From assembly GCF_027596085.1 (NCBI RefSeq), contig NC_072462.1, positions 20,173,921-20,237,920 on the forward strand: 64,000 bases of DNA, given 5' to 3'. The notes beneath the pieces were generated by a model that saw only the letters and a list, made by a program, of their open reading frames with translations, searched no databases and was not told the origin of the DNA. A program made the position numbers and the translations under genes. The stretch's first letter is position 1. Every line of letters starts with the position of its first letter. Below are positions 12,912 to 24,599 of the stretch, piece after piece. Origin of the DNA: Anoplopoma fimbria (Eukaryota; Chordata; Actinopteri; Perciformes; Anoplopomatidae).

Positions 12912-13012
12912 AGCTTTAATGAGACGCAAACACATCCACATCTCACAGCAGACTTACAAAAAGCCATTCGTGTCAGCAAGACTCAATGTCCAGTTGGACA
13001 TTTTTCTGCAAG
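12912..13012 (+). CDS. Candidate exon of the same unrecognised gene
   Basis: The block follows TTTGCTACAG and ends before GTATGA. In the frame handed over by the preceding exon it reads SFNETQTHPHLTADLQKAIR and VSKTQCPVGHFSA, then two bases of a split codon. A possible N-glycosylation sequon (NET) is present. The opposite strand has stops in every frame here, which supports + strand coding. A second + frame is also open, so the reading depends on the splice phases. Confidence 0.5.
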
Positions 13013-13123
13013 GTATGACTGCATCTGACCCTTTGTTGAGTACAGCTGTTGAATGTTCCTGATTGTACTGTGTCTTGTGTAGTTTGCAGAGCTTCTCCTA
13101 ACTGGTGGGGTTCTCGATTGCAG

Positions 13124-13234
13124 TACTGATGAGGCTGCTCTCACTCAGTTGAGGAGGGAAATAGCTCGCAGACTGATCACGGATTCAGTTTTGTTCTCTG
13201 TCGAGAGGGAAATAGAGATGTTCATGATGACGGT
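13124..13234 (+). CDS. Candidate penultimate exon of the same unrecognised gene
   Basis: The acceptor CGATTGCAG (13115-13123) follows a TTCTCCTAAC that would serve as branch site. The donor is GT|GTAAGA at 13235. In phase with the previous block it reads STDEAALTQLRREIARRLI and VEREIEMFMMTV, an amphipathic, charged segment just before the membrane-type segment of the next exon. All opposite-strand frames have stops. An alternative acceptor at 13088 would shift the incoming phase. Confidence 0.5.
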
Positions 13235-13310
13235 GTAAGAATAAAGTGACAGTGGTGTATGCTTACACATGTAATGTATTACTAATCTACCGCCATAGTT
13301 CCCCTTCCAG

Positions 13311-13392
13311 TATACAAATTGCAGTCTATGGTTCCACTGGATTTGTGTTGGGGGCCACCATTGGTGCAGTACTTCTATTTTCCTGCATGTAG
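13311..13392 (+). CDS. Candidate last exon: hydrophobic C-terminal segment and stop
   Basis: After CCCCTTCCAG the block completes a Val codon and reads IQIAVYGSTGFVLGATIGAV, LLFSCM and TAG. This is one uninterrupted hydrophobic helix of about 20 residues with nothing after it. Such an end fits a type I membrane protein with no cytoplasmic tail, or a GPI-attachment signal. Joined blocks give at least 117 C-terminal residues in a single consistent frame over three introns of 76-111 bp, which is hard to get by chance. I do not recognise the family. Confidence 0.55.
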
Positions 13393-13643
13393 ACCGTAAC
13401 AGGATCTGATGCTTTGATCTGATGACAACCGAGGAGGAGGAGGATGTTAAGGGTGTATCTACCTTAAGCTCTCCGGCCCTAGCTGCTACCTGTGTGCTAA
13501 AGTGACTGCTAGTTTCCCCTCAGCACCTATAACTACCCATCCCGAAGGCTGGATCCTCTGCTCTTTGGTGCCTTTCCAAGATTTCTTCCACTTTCTCCCC
13601 AGTTTTTAGGTCTTTTAGGAGTTTTTCATTTACCACGTAGAGG
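13393..13643 (+). other. 3' flank of the candidate gene, with fish-repeat wording at its end
   Basis: No open frame stands out. The stretch from about 13572 (CCAAGATTTCTTCCACTTTC) to AGGAGTTTTTCATT recalls a motif seen in many fish repeats and untranslated regions. No clear AATAAA is seen before the TTAA element. Confidence 0.4.
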
Positions 13644-14094
13644 TTAAAGTATAATATGTTACATTTGCCTTTTGCCGTTTCGGCATTCAAAGTTGGTCAC
13701 CGCTCCTCAGCTCAACGAACGAGCAGCAATGTTGGCTCCCTTTGCGGCTCAGAGCTGCTCTTGGTCAAACGGACAAACCGATGGCAGCACTCTGCACAGA
13801 GGAGAGAGAGAGGAGCAGTAGAAACACTGGAGCACATACAGACACATTTGACTGCCTCAACGGTCTGCACACCCAGCCCACTGTTATTGGGTGGGGGGCT
13901 CAAATGCTATTTGTTGACACCAAGAAATCCTGAAACAGCAAAATAAGTGGAAAAGAAAAAATTCAAGCAGAGGGCAGAGTCTCTGCAGATAAAGACACCA
14001 CCACACACCTCTGGTGGGTCATACGTGATGATCTAGAGGAATTGTTTCTGCATGAGTCTATATATTGCTTTTTAGAAAATTCCTGCACCTTTAA
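13644..14094. mobile_element. TTAA-flanked non-autonomous DNA transposon, family A copy 1
   Basis: Both ends carry TTAA (13644-13647 and 14091-14094), the target site of piggyBac-type elements. The left end (TTAAAGTATAATATGTTACA) resembles the inverse of the right end of the related copy at 47135-47545. The interior shares GCAGAGGG, CTGCAGATAAAGACACCAC, GGGTCATACGTGATGAT and ATGAGTCTATAT with that copy. It has no transposase. The open frames on both strands at 13656-13946 are products of the repeat. Confidence 0.6.
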
Positions 14095-14662
14095 GGCTAG
14101 GGGTTGCTGTTCTGTGCCTGCTGTCAAGTGAACTGCTGTAAGGCAATAAGGGCCTACACATACACATTTTTATGCTAAAAAAGTGCATTTCTTGCCTAAC
14201 CCTAACCCTGTATATGGAGTCTCTACCATGGCGTCAATTGGTCACTTATGTTCACTGCTTGCCAAAAACAAAAAAAACCCTGTTATATACCGGCAGGTCT
14301 CTAGAATGTGGTCGAAAAGTCAAAAAATGACGTCCTATTGTCTTTTTTTTTCCACTTTTCCTTGAGCTCAATGGAAAAACATCATGATGTTGATGATGTT
14401 GAAGGCCGAATGTTGTGTCGCTTTAAATGTTGCTGCCACATTGAATTGTGGGACATCACAACGTTATCTAATTCCCTTTCATAAAGGATGGTCCAGCGTA
14501 AAAGAGATCAGAAAGGAAGCATGAGATCACTTCCCGTAGCATTTAGAGAATTTGAGCAGCTTTTATCATGGTTGTCGTTAAGATACTTCAGGGTCATCAG
14601 TTAGAAATCTTCCTAAGCTAAAAAGAAGATTTGATCGCAGCCCTTTCCTGCCGTCCCTGTCC
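14095..14662. other. Intergenic, no gene seen
   Basis: It contains CCTAACCCTAACCCTG at about 14195-14210, two and a half telomere-like units, which is too short to call an interstitial telomere tract. Nothing else stands out. Confidence 0.5.
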
Positions 14663-15400
14663 CTATTTCATTTCAATTCAATTTAATGTATTTGTATTGC
14701 CCACGTATCACAAATGGCTTTACAATCTCAGCATACAACATCCTCTGTCCCAGGACCCCCCATCAGAACCGGAACCCCCCCCAGAAAAACTTTAACAGGG
14801 GAAAAAAAGTATGAAACCTAATGGAGAGCAAAATCATCTCCTGAGACGACCAGAAGTGCAATAGATGTCATCTCTATAGAATGAACATCAGTATATAATT
14901 ACAACACAGTCAATGCATATTATATAAAAGATTCATATAATGAGAGTAGTAAGCAGAATAATGATAGAAAACCTACGACTACAACTAACAACAGCAGTGG
15001 ATATCAAATAACAACAATAAAGGTATAAATGGTATCAGTAATAGTAATAAAAATTGTGACTAATAATAATACAAATAAAAGTAGCAGTGGTTGTCACGGC
15101 AGAAGGCACGAACACGATCAGGTATAAGCACAATCCATGGAAACCTGCAACGCGAGAAAGCACTAAGACTCTAGGGAAGAAGCAAAGTTAGAAATGTTCA
15201 TTAATGGGACATTAATTCATACAGATGGAGATAGAGAAGAGGAGAAAGGAGCTCAGTGTATCCTGGGAAGTCCCCCGGCAGTCTAGGTCTATAGCAGCAT
15301 ATCTAGGGGCCAGTCCGAGACAAGCCTGAGCCAGCCCTAACTATAAGCGTTATCAAATAGAATGGACTTAAGCCTACTTTTAAATGTGGTTAGTGTGTTT
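14663..15400. repeat. Long dispersed fish repeat
   Basis: The block opens with ATTTCAATTCAATTTAATG and contains TACAACATCCTCTGTCCCAG, AACTTTAACAGGGG, AAGTGCAATAGATGTCATC, an AT-rich TAATAATA middle, then AGCAGCATATCTAGGGGC and GACAAGCCTGAGCCAGCCC. I recognise this word order as a very common interspersed repeat of spiny-rayed fishes. No protein is encoded. The boundaries are approximate. Confidence 0.6.
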
Positions 15401-17745
15401 GGTACGTACGTAGGTAAAAAAAGGCAGTCCTTGAAGTTTGTTTTATGATGGAGTAAAAGGACTCATCCTGATCAAAGATAACTCTGAGAAGACTTATTGT
15501 GGTGCTGGATGCCAGGGCATTGCCACCTAGAGTAACTTCATCATAAGTCAGCACATATTTAATGAAGGTGAATTTCATCAGACATTAATATCATGTCCGA
15601 TCTAGCTCCTCTGCTGATTTTAATTCCTTGTTGAAGATCCCATCCCCAAAACACATAGGTCTAAACATTTTGCGTGCAGTGCTTGACCTGAGGTATACTT
15701 TGATTCACAGTTGTAGCCTGCATGCTGTGTTTGTAAATAATATGCTACCTTGCCATCAATGAAATGTGAGCAAATGTTATGTAGTTTCTGGAAACATCTA
15801 CTCTTACTTGAATAATCTGAAAAGGGTGTAACACGATTACATAATGACAAGAGCACCATGACGCCTTTTTTTAACTCCATTAACAAAAACATAGCAAATA
15901 TGACACACACCTTTTAGTGTTTTTGTCAGCTGCCCTTTTACTACTTGGCTTTCCAGTGGATTACAGAGTTACTAAAGGTTTACGGCAATATACCACTGTT
16001 ATATTGACAGAAGAAAAAACAGAGGCAGATCTGCCAATATCATTGTTATTTGAAAAAATGTAATGCCATCAGCCTTTAAAACATCTTTTTTATTGATACA
16101 TTAGCTAATCCCCCTCAGCCAAGCATTTGTTTTTGCAGTATTTCAGTTTTATTTTTTCATTTCTTCGTACTTAGAAAAAGATGGATCGAGGTGCACTTGC
16201 AATGGCACATGGGCAAGGACACAAATCACACACTCACCAGTTTCATTATTCATACTTCTTCCAGTGAAGCAATCTCCGTTTTCTCCATAAATATTAAAAT
16301 TGATTCCAGGTTGTGTTAAAATATACGGTTGAACAGCGAAGATGTGCAGGTATAGTTTACAGGCCGAGAGGTTCTTCGAGGGGATGGATGATGGTGAGTC
16401 AGTGTATGTGTGAGTGTATAGCCCTTTTTATGTACTGTGACAGACCTCATTCATTCAGGTCAATATTTATTCAGTCCTCCAGGCTCACCGTGGATCCTCT
16501 TCTCATCTATTTCATCACTCCTTTGAGACTCTCTGTGTAAGCGTGTGTGTCTCGTGTGTGTGTATTCAGGATATATATTTATATTTCCCCACAGTTAGCA
16601 AGGAATGTGTCTTTTTGTGTCTGTGCATGTGTGTAGCCCCTGTGTTTCTCCTCGCTGGCAGAGGAAGGAGGATAGTTTGGCTCCTTTGCCAATTCCTTGT
16701 TGCTCATCTTTTCCAGCACTGTTCTGTTTGAGAATTGCTTTCCCAATGCTGCTAATGATGCCAAATGTGGTTTATGAAATCAGATAAGTAAAATTTGCAT
16801 GACCTCGCTGTAGCATTATGTTGTGAATTTAAAAAGGTTACAGAAGGCAAGTCATTTCAACATTCAAAGTATGAATATGAATTTTTCCTGGTACAATACG
16901 AGAAAACCACGGAGCTTGTCATGTTCCATATTTTGTTGATAGTATATCAGCAGAGGCATTATTTCAATGGTAAATGCTGAAGCAGTAGTTTGTGGTAATG
17001 CTGCATTGTATTGTACTTATTATTTAGTGTTCATGGTGCTTTTTTCTGGTAAAAGACTTAAAAATCTTGTGGAATATTTTATTGTGCTTACTGTTTGAAC
17101 GAAAACCAAAGACATAAGATAAGTACGGGTTAGGTTTTTCAAGAATTTGAATAGGTTTTATGAAAATTAGGTTTGTTTACCTTCTGTTTAGAGCTTAGAA
17201 AACAAAAGAGATGGGTGCGTCGTTCAAAGTGGTCAAAATGGTCAAAATGGTCAAAAGTTACAAATGACCCACCCCCCACACACACACACACACAAAATCC
17301 AACCAATTTATGGTAATCCAATAAGTAGTTGTGGTTGTTGAGACATTTGACTAAAACCACAAGGCTGTATTGTAAAATCTGAAGCAGAATTTTAATTCTC
17401 TCCTCTCTTTTCCTCTCTGACCACAGAGAGTGAGATAAATGCAGACAGGGCTAACAGCACAGTAGACTCCAATTAGCGGGAGGCGTGAGTGAGCCGCTCA
17501 CCTACTAATCTGTCACCTCACTGGGTGCTATTCATCCTTGGATGATAAAGGGGGAAGAGAGAGCTAAAAAGCAAGACAGCAGGAGATAAGGGAAGACAGA
17601 AGACAGTGGGCGGCTGTGAGCACAACAAAGAGAGTCTTAATTTGAGAGAAAAGAATTTGAAAAACCCATCATTTCACAAGCATAAGCCTCAAAAATTATC
17701 AAGGTTGTATTGTAGCCTCTATGGCATGATCTAAGTAGCAATTTA
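15401..17745. other. Intergenic, no gene seen; candidate conserved block at the end
   Basis: Only short frames are present. A GGTCAAAAT unit is repeated three times near 17230-17256, next to a (CA)n at 17277-17295. The stretch 17440-17545 (CCAATTAGCGGGAGGCGTGA and onward) is locally GC-richer with homeodomain-like words and could be a regulatory element, but nothing in this window proves that. Confidence 0.4.
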
Positions 17746-18290
17746 GGCTACAACCACACTACTACATTTCCGTTTTGAAACTCATATCTTTTGCTACATT
17801 AAGGCCTAGTGTCCCCACTAGTGGGGAGTTTTAGACCACCTAAAAAGAAGGTGTTTGAAAGCCCTACCGATGCCTTGTAAACTTTAATCTTAGTGTAGAC
17901 ACAGAAAACTATGATGTAGACGACCCCGTTCGCTACTTGATTGGGTCTTCGCAGTCATAACGTGTCCTTCCCTGATGTAAAATGATGAAAAAAACAACAA
18001 CAGCCTGGATTATTGTAGAATTCTAGTGGTTATTTCAACATGGATAATGGATTACAGGCGTTGCTGACCTTTCTGTTTATACTAGAATCTGTTGTGCAGT
18101 TAAAGTCTGCATTTTATAATTCTACTACTGCCTACATGCAGAGAAAGCAAGCAGTTATTGGCGCGATTTGGGAGCGGCATGTCGAGCGGCATTTTCAGCC
18201 CTATGTAGTGGACATTTGAAGACCCGGTTTGCCACCTGACAGAGCTACGAGTGAGACAACAATGAACAGACAACAACGAAACCAAGAGGA
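17746..18290. mobile_element. Probable decayed MITE with one recognisable end
   Basis: The left part (GGCTACAACCACACTACTAC, TTCCGTTTTGAAACTCATAT, CTTTTGCTACATTAAGGCC) recalls a fish inverted-repeat element whose ends read GTCCACACTAATACGTTTTC in better copies. The right end is not intact. The wording GCCCTATGTAGTGGACATTT at about 18199 may be what is left of it. Confidence 0.4.
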
Positions 18291-19235
18291 AATGGATGAG
18301 AGCCGTGTGTTGTTCATTTTAAAGTAAATTTGTCTATTTGAGTCTATAGAAGTAGATCTTTAGTATCAAGTCCAGTAAATAAGGAGTTTCTCTCCACCAA
18401 CTCCCGAAAAGCCTTGTTTGTCTGTTGTACTGTGCATTTTCTCAGAGCTTTTTCTTTTTCTGCCAACAGGCCCTTGATTCTGCTTGAAATTAAGATACCA
18501 ATACCAAATAGTTTGGGCTAAAATAAAAGGCAAAAAAATCTCTGTAGCTGCAGAGTTGGGTGATAATTCTCACAATAAGTGACACATTTCAAATTACAGG
18601 CATGTGTTCCATTATACCTTTTATTATTACTATAATAATAAAGAAAAGTAGGAAAGTGATCTGTCCGTCTGACAAATGCACAGTCTGTTCAAAACCAAGA
18701 AGTAATGCATATTCTGTAATTTTGTTCTTTGATGTATTGAAAATCAAGAATAAAATGTATTGAAGTGTTATGTTCCCTGAAATATCCAGGAGATGAGGGG
18801 AGTAACAATCAAAATAACCTCAGGGAAAAAAGAATCAGGGCAAACTGCAGTGTATAAACATAAAGAATATAGAAACAATTAAACAAAATGCTTAAAGCAT
18901 GAGTCACCACTTTAGGTTCGCAACCAAGGTACACCACAGCGCAAGCACAGACAACCCACACACAGCCAGAAAAGCTGTTAACTGCCCCAATGGCCCTGTC
19001 TGTTCATCTCTCCTGGTCTTTTAACCGCCAGGTCCTAATCAGTGATTGACAACAGCTACGTACATCCACTCACTGCAGCTGCAAGGTTGCACCTGGAGAG
19101 ACACGGGAAAGAGAGCAGAAAGAAAATACACAACACCACGGCATGTGAAAAGTAGGCAAACTGTCTCACTTTGCAACATCTGACAAAAAATTGTATCGTC
19201 AAAAGCAACACAATATATAAAGCAGACAACATTAA
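18291..19235. other. Intergenic, no gene seen
   Basis: AT-rich DNA with short frames only. The part next to the LINE (about 19000-19235) may belong to its 3' untranslated end. Confidence 0.4.
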
Positions 19236-20075
19236 TCACACATTAAAAGCAAGGTGAGTTTGTATTTGTAATTTGAATGTAGACATGTTGGTGCAGTCCC
19301 GGATGTGTTTAGGGAGTGAGTTCCATAGGGAGGGTGCAGCTAGGGAGAATGCTCTGTCCCCCCAGGTCCATTGCTTGGTTCTGAGTGGTGGAGACAAGAG
19401 GCTGGCATCAGAGGAGCGGAGGCTGTGGGAAGGAGCGTGGTGGTTTAGCACTTCAGTAAAACAGGAGGGGGCCTGGTAATTGAGGGCTTGGTGAGGGTGG
19501 AGAATGACTTGATTTGGATCCATTGTTTGACAGGCAGCCAGTGGTGATCAAAGGAGCGGAAATGGCTGAGCAGAACAGCAGCAGAGTTTTGAATGTACTG
19601 GAGTTTACTTAGGATGAAGAATGCTGTTGCAGTAGTCAATTCTGGATGTGATGAAGGCATGGATCAGAGTTGCAATGGCACAGAGGGAGAATGATGGATG
19701 GAGACAAGCTTTGTTCTTTAGGTGGAAAATGGATGGAAGGAGAGGTTGCAGTCCAAAACGACTCAGAGAATGCAGGTGTGTGAGAAGGGGGAGACAGAGT
19801 GGACTTGTCAATGTCAAGGCAGAATTTGTAAGTGGCTTTGGCTAGGGATTTGGGACTAATGAAGATTCTGTCTAATTTATCACAGTTTAGTTTGAGGAAG
19901 TTGTATTGCGTCCATGATTTAATTTCAGCAAGGCAGATGGTCATAGTGGGGTAAATTGCGTCAGTGATGGATTTTGTAGAAATGTAGAGCCGGATGTCAT
20001 CGGCGTAGCAGTGGAAGTGGAGGCCATGGTGACATATGATGTTACTAAGGGGGCGCTGGTAGGGGAATATTGTCT
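19236..20075 (-). mobile_element. L2-clade LINE fragment (reverse transcriptase C-terminal half)
   Basis: Read on the - strand this is a broken reverse transcriptase of a non-LTR retrotransposon. From 5' to 3' it shows the catalytic box YADD at 20007-19996, then LAEIKSWTQYNFLKLNCDK, LIHAFITSRIDYCNSIL, LQYIQNSAAVLLSHFRSFDH, HWLPVKQW, then GDRAFSLAAPSLWNSLP and FKLQIQTHL at the end. This is the signature order of L2-type elements in fish. The reading jumps among frames and has internal stops, so it is inactive. The 5' part (endonuclease and the fingers of the reverse transcriptase) is missing, as usual for 5'-truncated insertions. Confidence 0.92.
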
Positions 20076-20292
20076 GAGAATCCTACTCATAGTGAAAACA
20101 AGGGATTCAGAGACTTTGTTTCCACCAATGATTGGAATATGTCATAAGGTTGGTAGAACTGGACATTTTGTTTGGTTTTATTTTGAATTCTTCCTCATTT
20201 TGGCGACCTAAAATAATGTAGCAATGTTGTAGGTAGGTAGTCTACTTCCACTAATATCCCTGCGACATGCGTAGGACTTTGCAGTGAAGTCT

Positions 20293-20809
20293 TTAAAGTG
20301 GCCCTATTATGCTTTTCCACTTTTTCCCTCTTCTTTAGTGTGTTATATATATTTTTGTACATGTAAAAGGTTCGTAGAGTGTAAAACCTGAAGTACACGC
20401 TTAAAAGGAGTTACCCTCCCCCTCAGAATCACTGCTCCTGAGCTGCCTGAAACAGCTCTATTGAATTATATCCTTCACTTCCGTAACTTTATGAGGTCAC
20501 AATGTTACGGAAGTGATGTAAAACTCCTTCCTGCTAGTTTGGCCCGCCCTCAAACAACAAAAGAGAGAGACGGTTGTGACCAATCACAACAGAGCGGGCT
20601 AGCAGACCAATCAGGGCAGATTTTGCTTTCTGGAGGGAGGAGCAAGCGCTACAACAGCATTTCAGAGAAAGGGTGAGAAGAGGGGCTGCAGGACAGCCAG
20701 CATGAGAAAAACAAGGCGGATTATGAGCATTAATGCATGTAAACATGTTGTAACTGTAACTTGAGATAAAAATATGCACCCGGAAAATAGCATAATAGGG
20801 CCTGTTTAA
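20293..20809. mobile_element. TTAA-flanked non-autonomous DNA transposon, family B
   Basis: TTAA lies at both ends (20293-20296 and 20806-20809), and the inner ends are inverted copies built on GGCCCTATTATGC (left 20300-20312, complement at 20791-20803). Inside is a further short palindrome, CTTCCGTAAC (20478-20487) with its complement about 16 bases on. The TTAA target fits piggyBac-type mobilisation. No transposase is encoded, and the frames at 20461-20779 are products of the element. Confidence 0.75.
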
Positions 20810-23800
20810 GACAAATAAGACATAGTAAGGTTTAGCTCAGCAGTTTGCAGGTCTGTCCATCATATATCCATATGGACCCACTCACTATAGTGCTGAGAAA
20901 AAAATTGATTTATCTGAGGAGTCAACTTAACATCTGTGAATTTGAAATAAAATGTTCCTTTGTGTGCATCGCAATCTCAGACCAACCACGAGTTATCTCT
21001 GCTTTGGAGCACCATTTCGAATCAGATCAGCAGCAAAGTTCAAATGAACTGAAAACTTTCACAGGTGGCCCCTGCAACCATGCAGTGCTAGTATAATGGA
21101 GATAAACAGATAATTGTTTTCTCTTTACATGATGGAGGCTCTGTAGTCAGCAAAAAATGATTAAAATGCAACCAAAACATGATTCAAACACCACCACAGC
21201 TCTGCCACTATCATGTTTACTTTAAAAAAAAGTCAGCGAGAACCCAGCCAGCGCTATCTATCTATGTATCTATCTAAAATGACTTTGTAAAATAAAGATG
21301 TCTTGCATTCATCTTTCTCTTCTATCAATGTTTCTCAAGCCAACCATTACTTCAAAAGAGGCTGAAAACTTTCACAGTTGGGTTCCAGAGTCTTGCATGG
21401 CTCGTGTTAAAAAAATTAACAAAGAACAATGGTTTTCATGGCATCGTGGGGCTCTCTAGAAAAACAAAATAAACACTTACCCTTAAGGCAGGGATTTTAC
21501 TTAAACTGTGAAAAGGCCATTGTGTGGGCCTATTTCATGCTATATACTGATGTCTGCTCAGCGTATTTTAAATTAACAGCAGAGGGCAGTAAGAGACCTT
21601 TGAATTGCAACAGTGACACAGAAGATAGATTACAGGTTACTCAAATAACAATGAATCCTTATTATACATAAATTAATTCCTCCATTAAAAATGAATTTGT
21701 GTAATTTTGAATGCAGGACTTTCTGTATAAACCTTTTCCGGCTAAATAGACCTAGAACTGGGGCTGAGCTTGGCAAGACATTCTTTAAAAAAAACATACG
21801 CCCACTGGCTTTGGTGGACATGGGTGACACAGCTTTAGCTGTCACGTCCTGCTGCAGTGGTCATCACTAGCAGGAAGTCCCCGATGTTGACGCTGGACTC
21901 CAGCCTTGTTTTTTACAGATGAGATATTGTTCTGGTCATCATCTGCAGACGAAGCCAGTGTCTCAGCAAGGATTCCCAGAGGTGGTGGAGTGTTGGCGGC
22001 TTGGATTGATACCTCAACGGCGTCAATGTCAGGCTTCATCTCTGCTGAAGATCACTTTCTGCATGGTACGCACCGAGGCACCGAAGCAGGCTGGGAAATG
22101 ACAGGCACTGAAGAAGTTCTTGAAGCTGCGACTCCATCTGTGTAGATGAACAGTTGGTGGGAAAATGGCCTTTCGCGGAAGAGAAAAATGATGGCAGACA
22201 GCAGTTTCATCTGCGTTGAATACTGCTGGGTACGCACGTTTTTGGGAAGGCACTTCACTTCACTTTTTAGACTGGATACTATAAATGTCCTATCTTCTAT
22301 AGAATACTATTCACAGTGTATTAGTTTCTTTATATTTTCTACAATAACTCCACGTTGGGTTGTTACAAAATCAAACAACAAAGTACATATCCACCTCCTC
22401 CTGCACCTTTGTACCTCTTCTCCCTCGATCTTCATTTGGCCCTTCTGTCTCCATCTTGATCCCTCTATATATCATCCTCTTTAACAGTTTCTTTTATCTT
22501 CATCCCTTTATCGTCATCTTTCGTCAACCCCCCCACCGTGTTTATTTCCCACCATCTCCGTCTTTTATCTCCTCTCTCTTATCCTCTCCTCTTCCTCAAG
22601 CCCCAGGGTAATTTATCAGTATAAGAGCTTACTAAGCAGCTGTTGGTGTTATCGTGTTTTTTTTAATACATTGACAAGAGAAACAATACAATCAATAGCC
22701 CCACAGGGCCATGTAGGAGTTTCATAGCTACCAAGAGAATCAGCAAGCAGATGGATTTCAGAGGCTGAGTATTAGCTGCTGTAGCTCAGTACCGACCCAG
22801 CCTCCCTGAACTCCAATTCATAAACCCGTAGAGATGGCGGTTGAATTATAATATGCATTAGTGTCTGCAAGATAAACAGGATAAAGCAGCTACTGTATAT
22901 CCCAAATATCTACACATGCTCACTAGAGAGGGAAATAAATGGTTAAATCCTAAAAGGAAGCAATAAAGTCGTCTTTCCCCATCAGATATTGAAAAAAGAA
23001 AAAATCACACAAATGCTACTTTAGAAGATGAATGAAACACACAGTGAGAAGCTGCTAGTGATAACCTCAGTGCTGGTCAAATCGAGATAAGAAAGATTGA
23101 GCGCCGTAGGACTTCTTGAATCAGCCTGTAGGTCTCAAAGCTACAAGGAAAAAACAGCAATAAGCAGTCTTTTATCCTGTTTCCCATAGTGCCGTTAAAC
23201 AAACACTTGTTAACCTGTGCTGGCCACTGCTGTTACGTGGATGTTATCTAGCCGGCCACTCGGTGTTGTTTATCGTGCCATTTGTGTACTTGTAGTATTT
23301 GTTTTATCTTATCTGTTCTCTAAAGCCAGCATATGAAACCCAATTTTACCCCAAGGGGACAATCTGATTATATTTTAATTCCCAAATGTAAGTCTTTCTG
23401 GTGTGGAAAGTTTGAGAAAGGCTTTGAGCTTTTTCTCTCATATAAATGATGGATATCCAGTTGCTGTGAGCTGCTTCCGGATTTATTTATCACAGATGTG
23501 TTTCAACCCACCATGTGGTATTCACTGTGTGTGATAAATACAATCAAAAAAGCAAACATTCTCCTAATCTGATATTTTTTGTCTGTCTTGTGTTTAACAC
23601 CCTCTTTTTGCTCTTACACCCTGATGGGACAGGAAAAACAAACAAACAAAGGCAACAAAATTGAATAAACACTGTTGGTGGATTATTCCATTCATGTAAA
23701 TTTTAAATCTTTTTTCATTTCACTTATTATGCAGTGAGATACATGTGCAACGGATCATGTTAATGCAGACAAATTGTGTCAATCAACACATGAATTAGAG

Positions 23801-24599
23801 GTTGAAAAGAGATTCAGGTAATTTCACAGAGAGGGCGTTCCAATTGGCTGTTCTACAAATGCTGAGGCCCACGCACGTGCCTTCAGTGAAAGTCTGATTC
23901 AAGGGCAAAATATCCTTTAGGAAAAGTTGCTATTTCAGCACTGGCAACAACTATCTATACCCAAAAAAAGGAAGACAGACTTATCAAAAAGAGAGTATGA
24001 CAAAATCGGCGAGGTGTTTCAGAGATTGCGGAAAAAAATTGCGAATAGCCAAGCCTTCTGCTCACAGCTGCGGCTAGCGCCATAAGCAAGCCTCATGGCT
24101 ACGGAAGCTACTTCTAGCCCGAGATAAGCGTATTTTTCTCTCCATCCCTCAAATAGATTAGCCCTCTGCGTGATCTCATGGCTGTAGTTTAGCCGTGACG
24201 TCTATGGCTAAACTATTGGCAACATTTTCTCTTTTGTAGCTTGCTACCCTCTAATTATAGTATATCATGTCAAAGAGCTTTATAGGCCCACAAGTTTGCA
24301 AAAAAATCAGGACGCTCATTCTCATGGAAATGCACTATATATTAATGGAAAACAATCACAGGAAAACAATCACGAGCAGGATGATATTTGAATTGAATGA
24401 CCGTTCTCGCAAAGGTTTCTGTATGAAGGACGATGTGTGAAATGAATGACTAGTACAGTGGTTGTCCCACTGGGACTGCTACACATAAGAAAAAATCATG
24501 AGGTGGTTTGGCCGCCTCCGCCTCCACTTCGGCACAAAAGGCCTATGCTGGCCAACCCCTTCTCACTGCAATCAGACCAGGCATACTAGAAAAGAAAGA
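20810..24599. other. Gene-poor stretch
   Basis: No splice-compatible coding blocks were found. A (CTAT)n run sits near 21256-21275. The stretch 21842-22258 has coding-like words on both strands (see separate entry). The stretch 22640-22900 (for example CCCGTAGAGATGGCGGTTGA) is less AT-rich and free of repeats, so it is a possible regulatory block, with no proof here. Confidence 0.4.
21842..22258 (-). pseudogene. Coding-like relic, family unknown
   Basis: The - strand reads MKPDIDAVEVSIQAANTPPP and SADDDQNNISSV in one frame and SHQLFIYTDGVAASRTSSVP with VISQPASVP in another, while the + strand is open over SADEASVSARIPRGGGV. GC content rises locally. This looks like degraded coding sequence of a repeat or processed gene broken by frame changes. 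I cannot name it. Confidence 0.25.

Noticed and set aside
14195..14210. Telomere-like CCTAACCCTAACCC
   Set aside because: Two and a half units is within chance and too short for an interstitial telomere tract.
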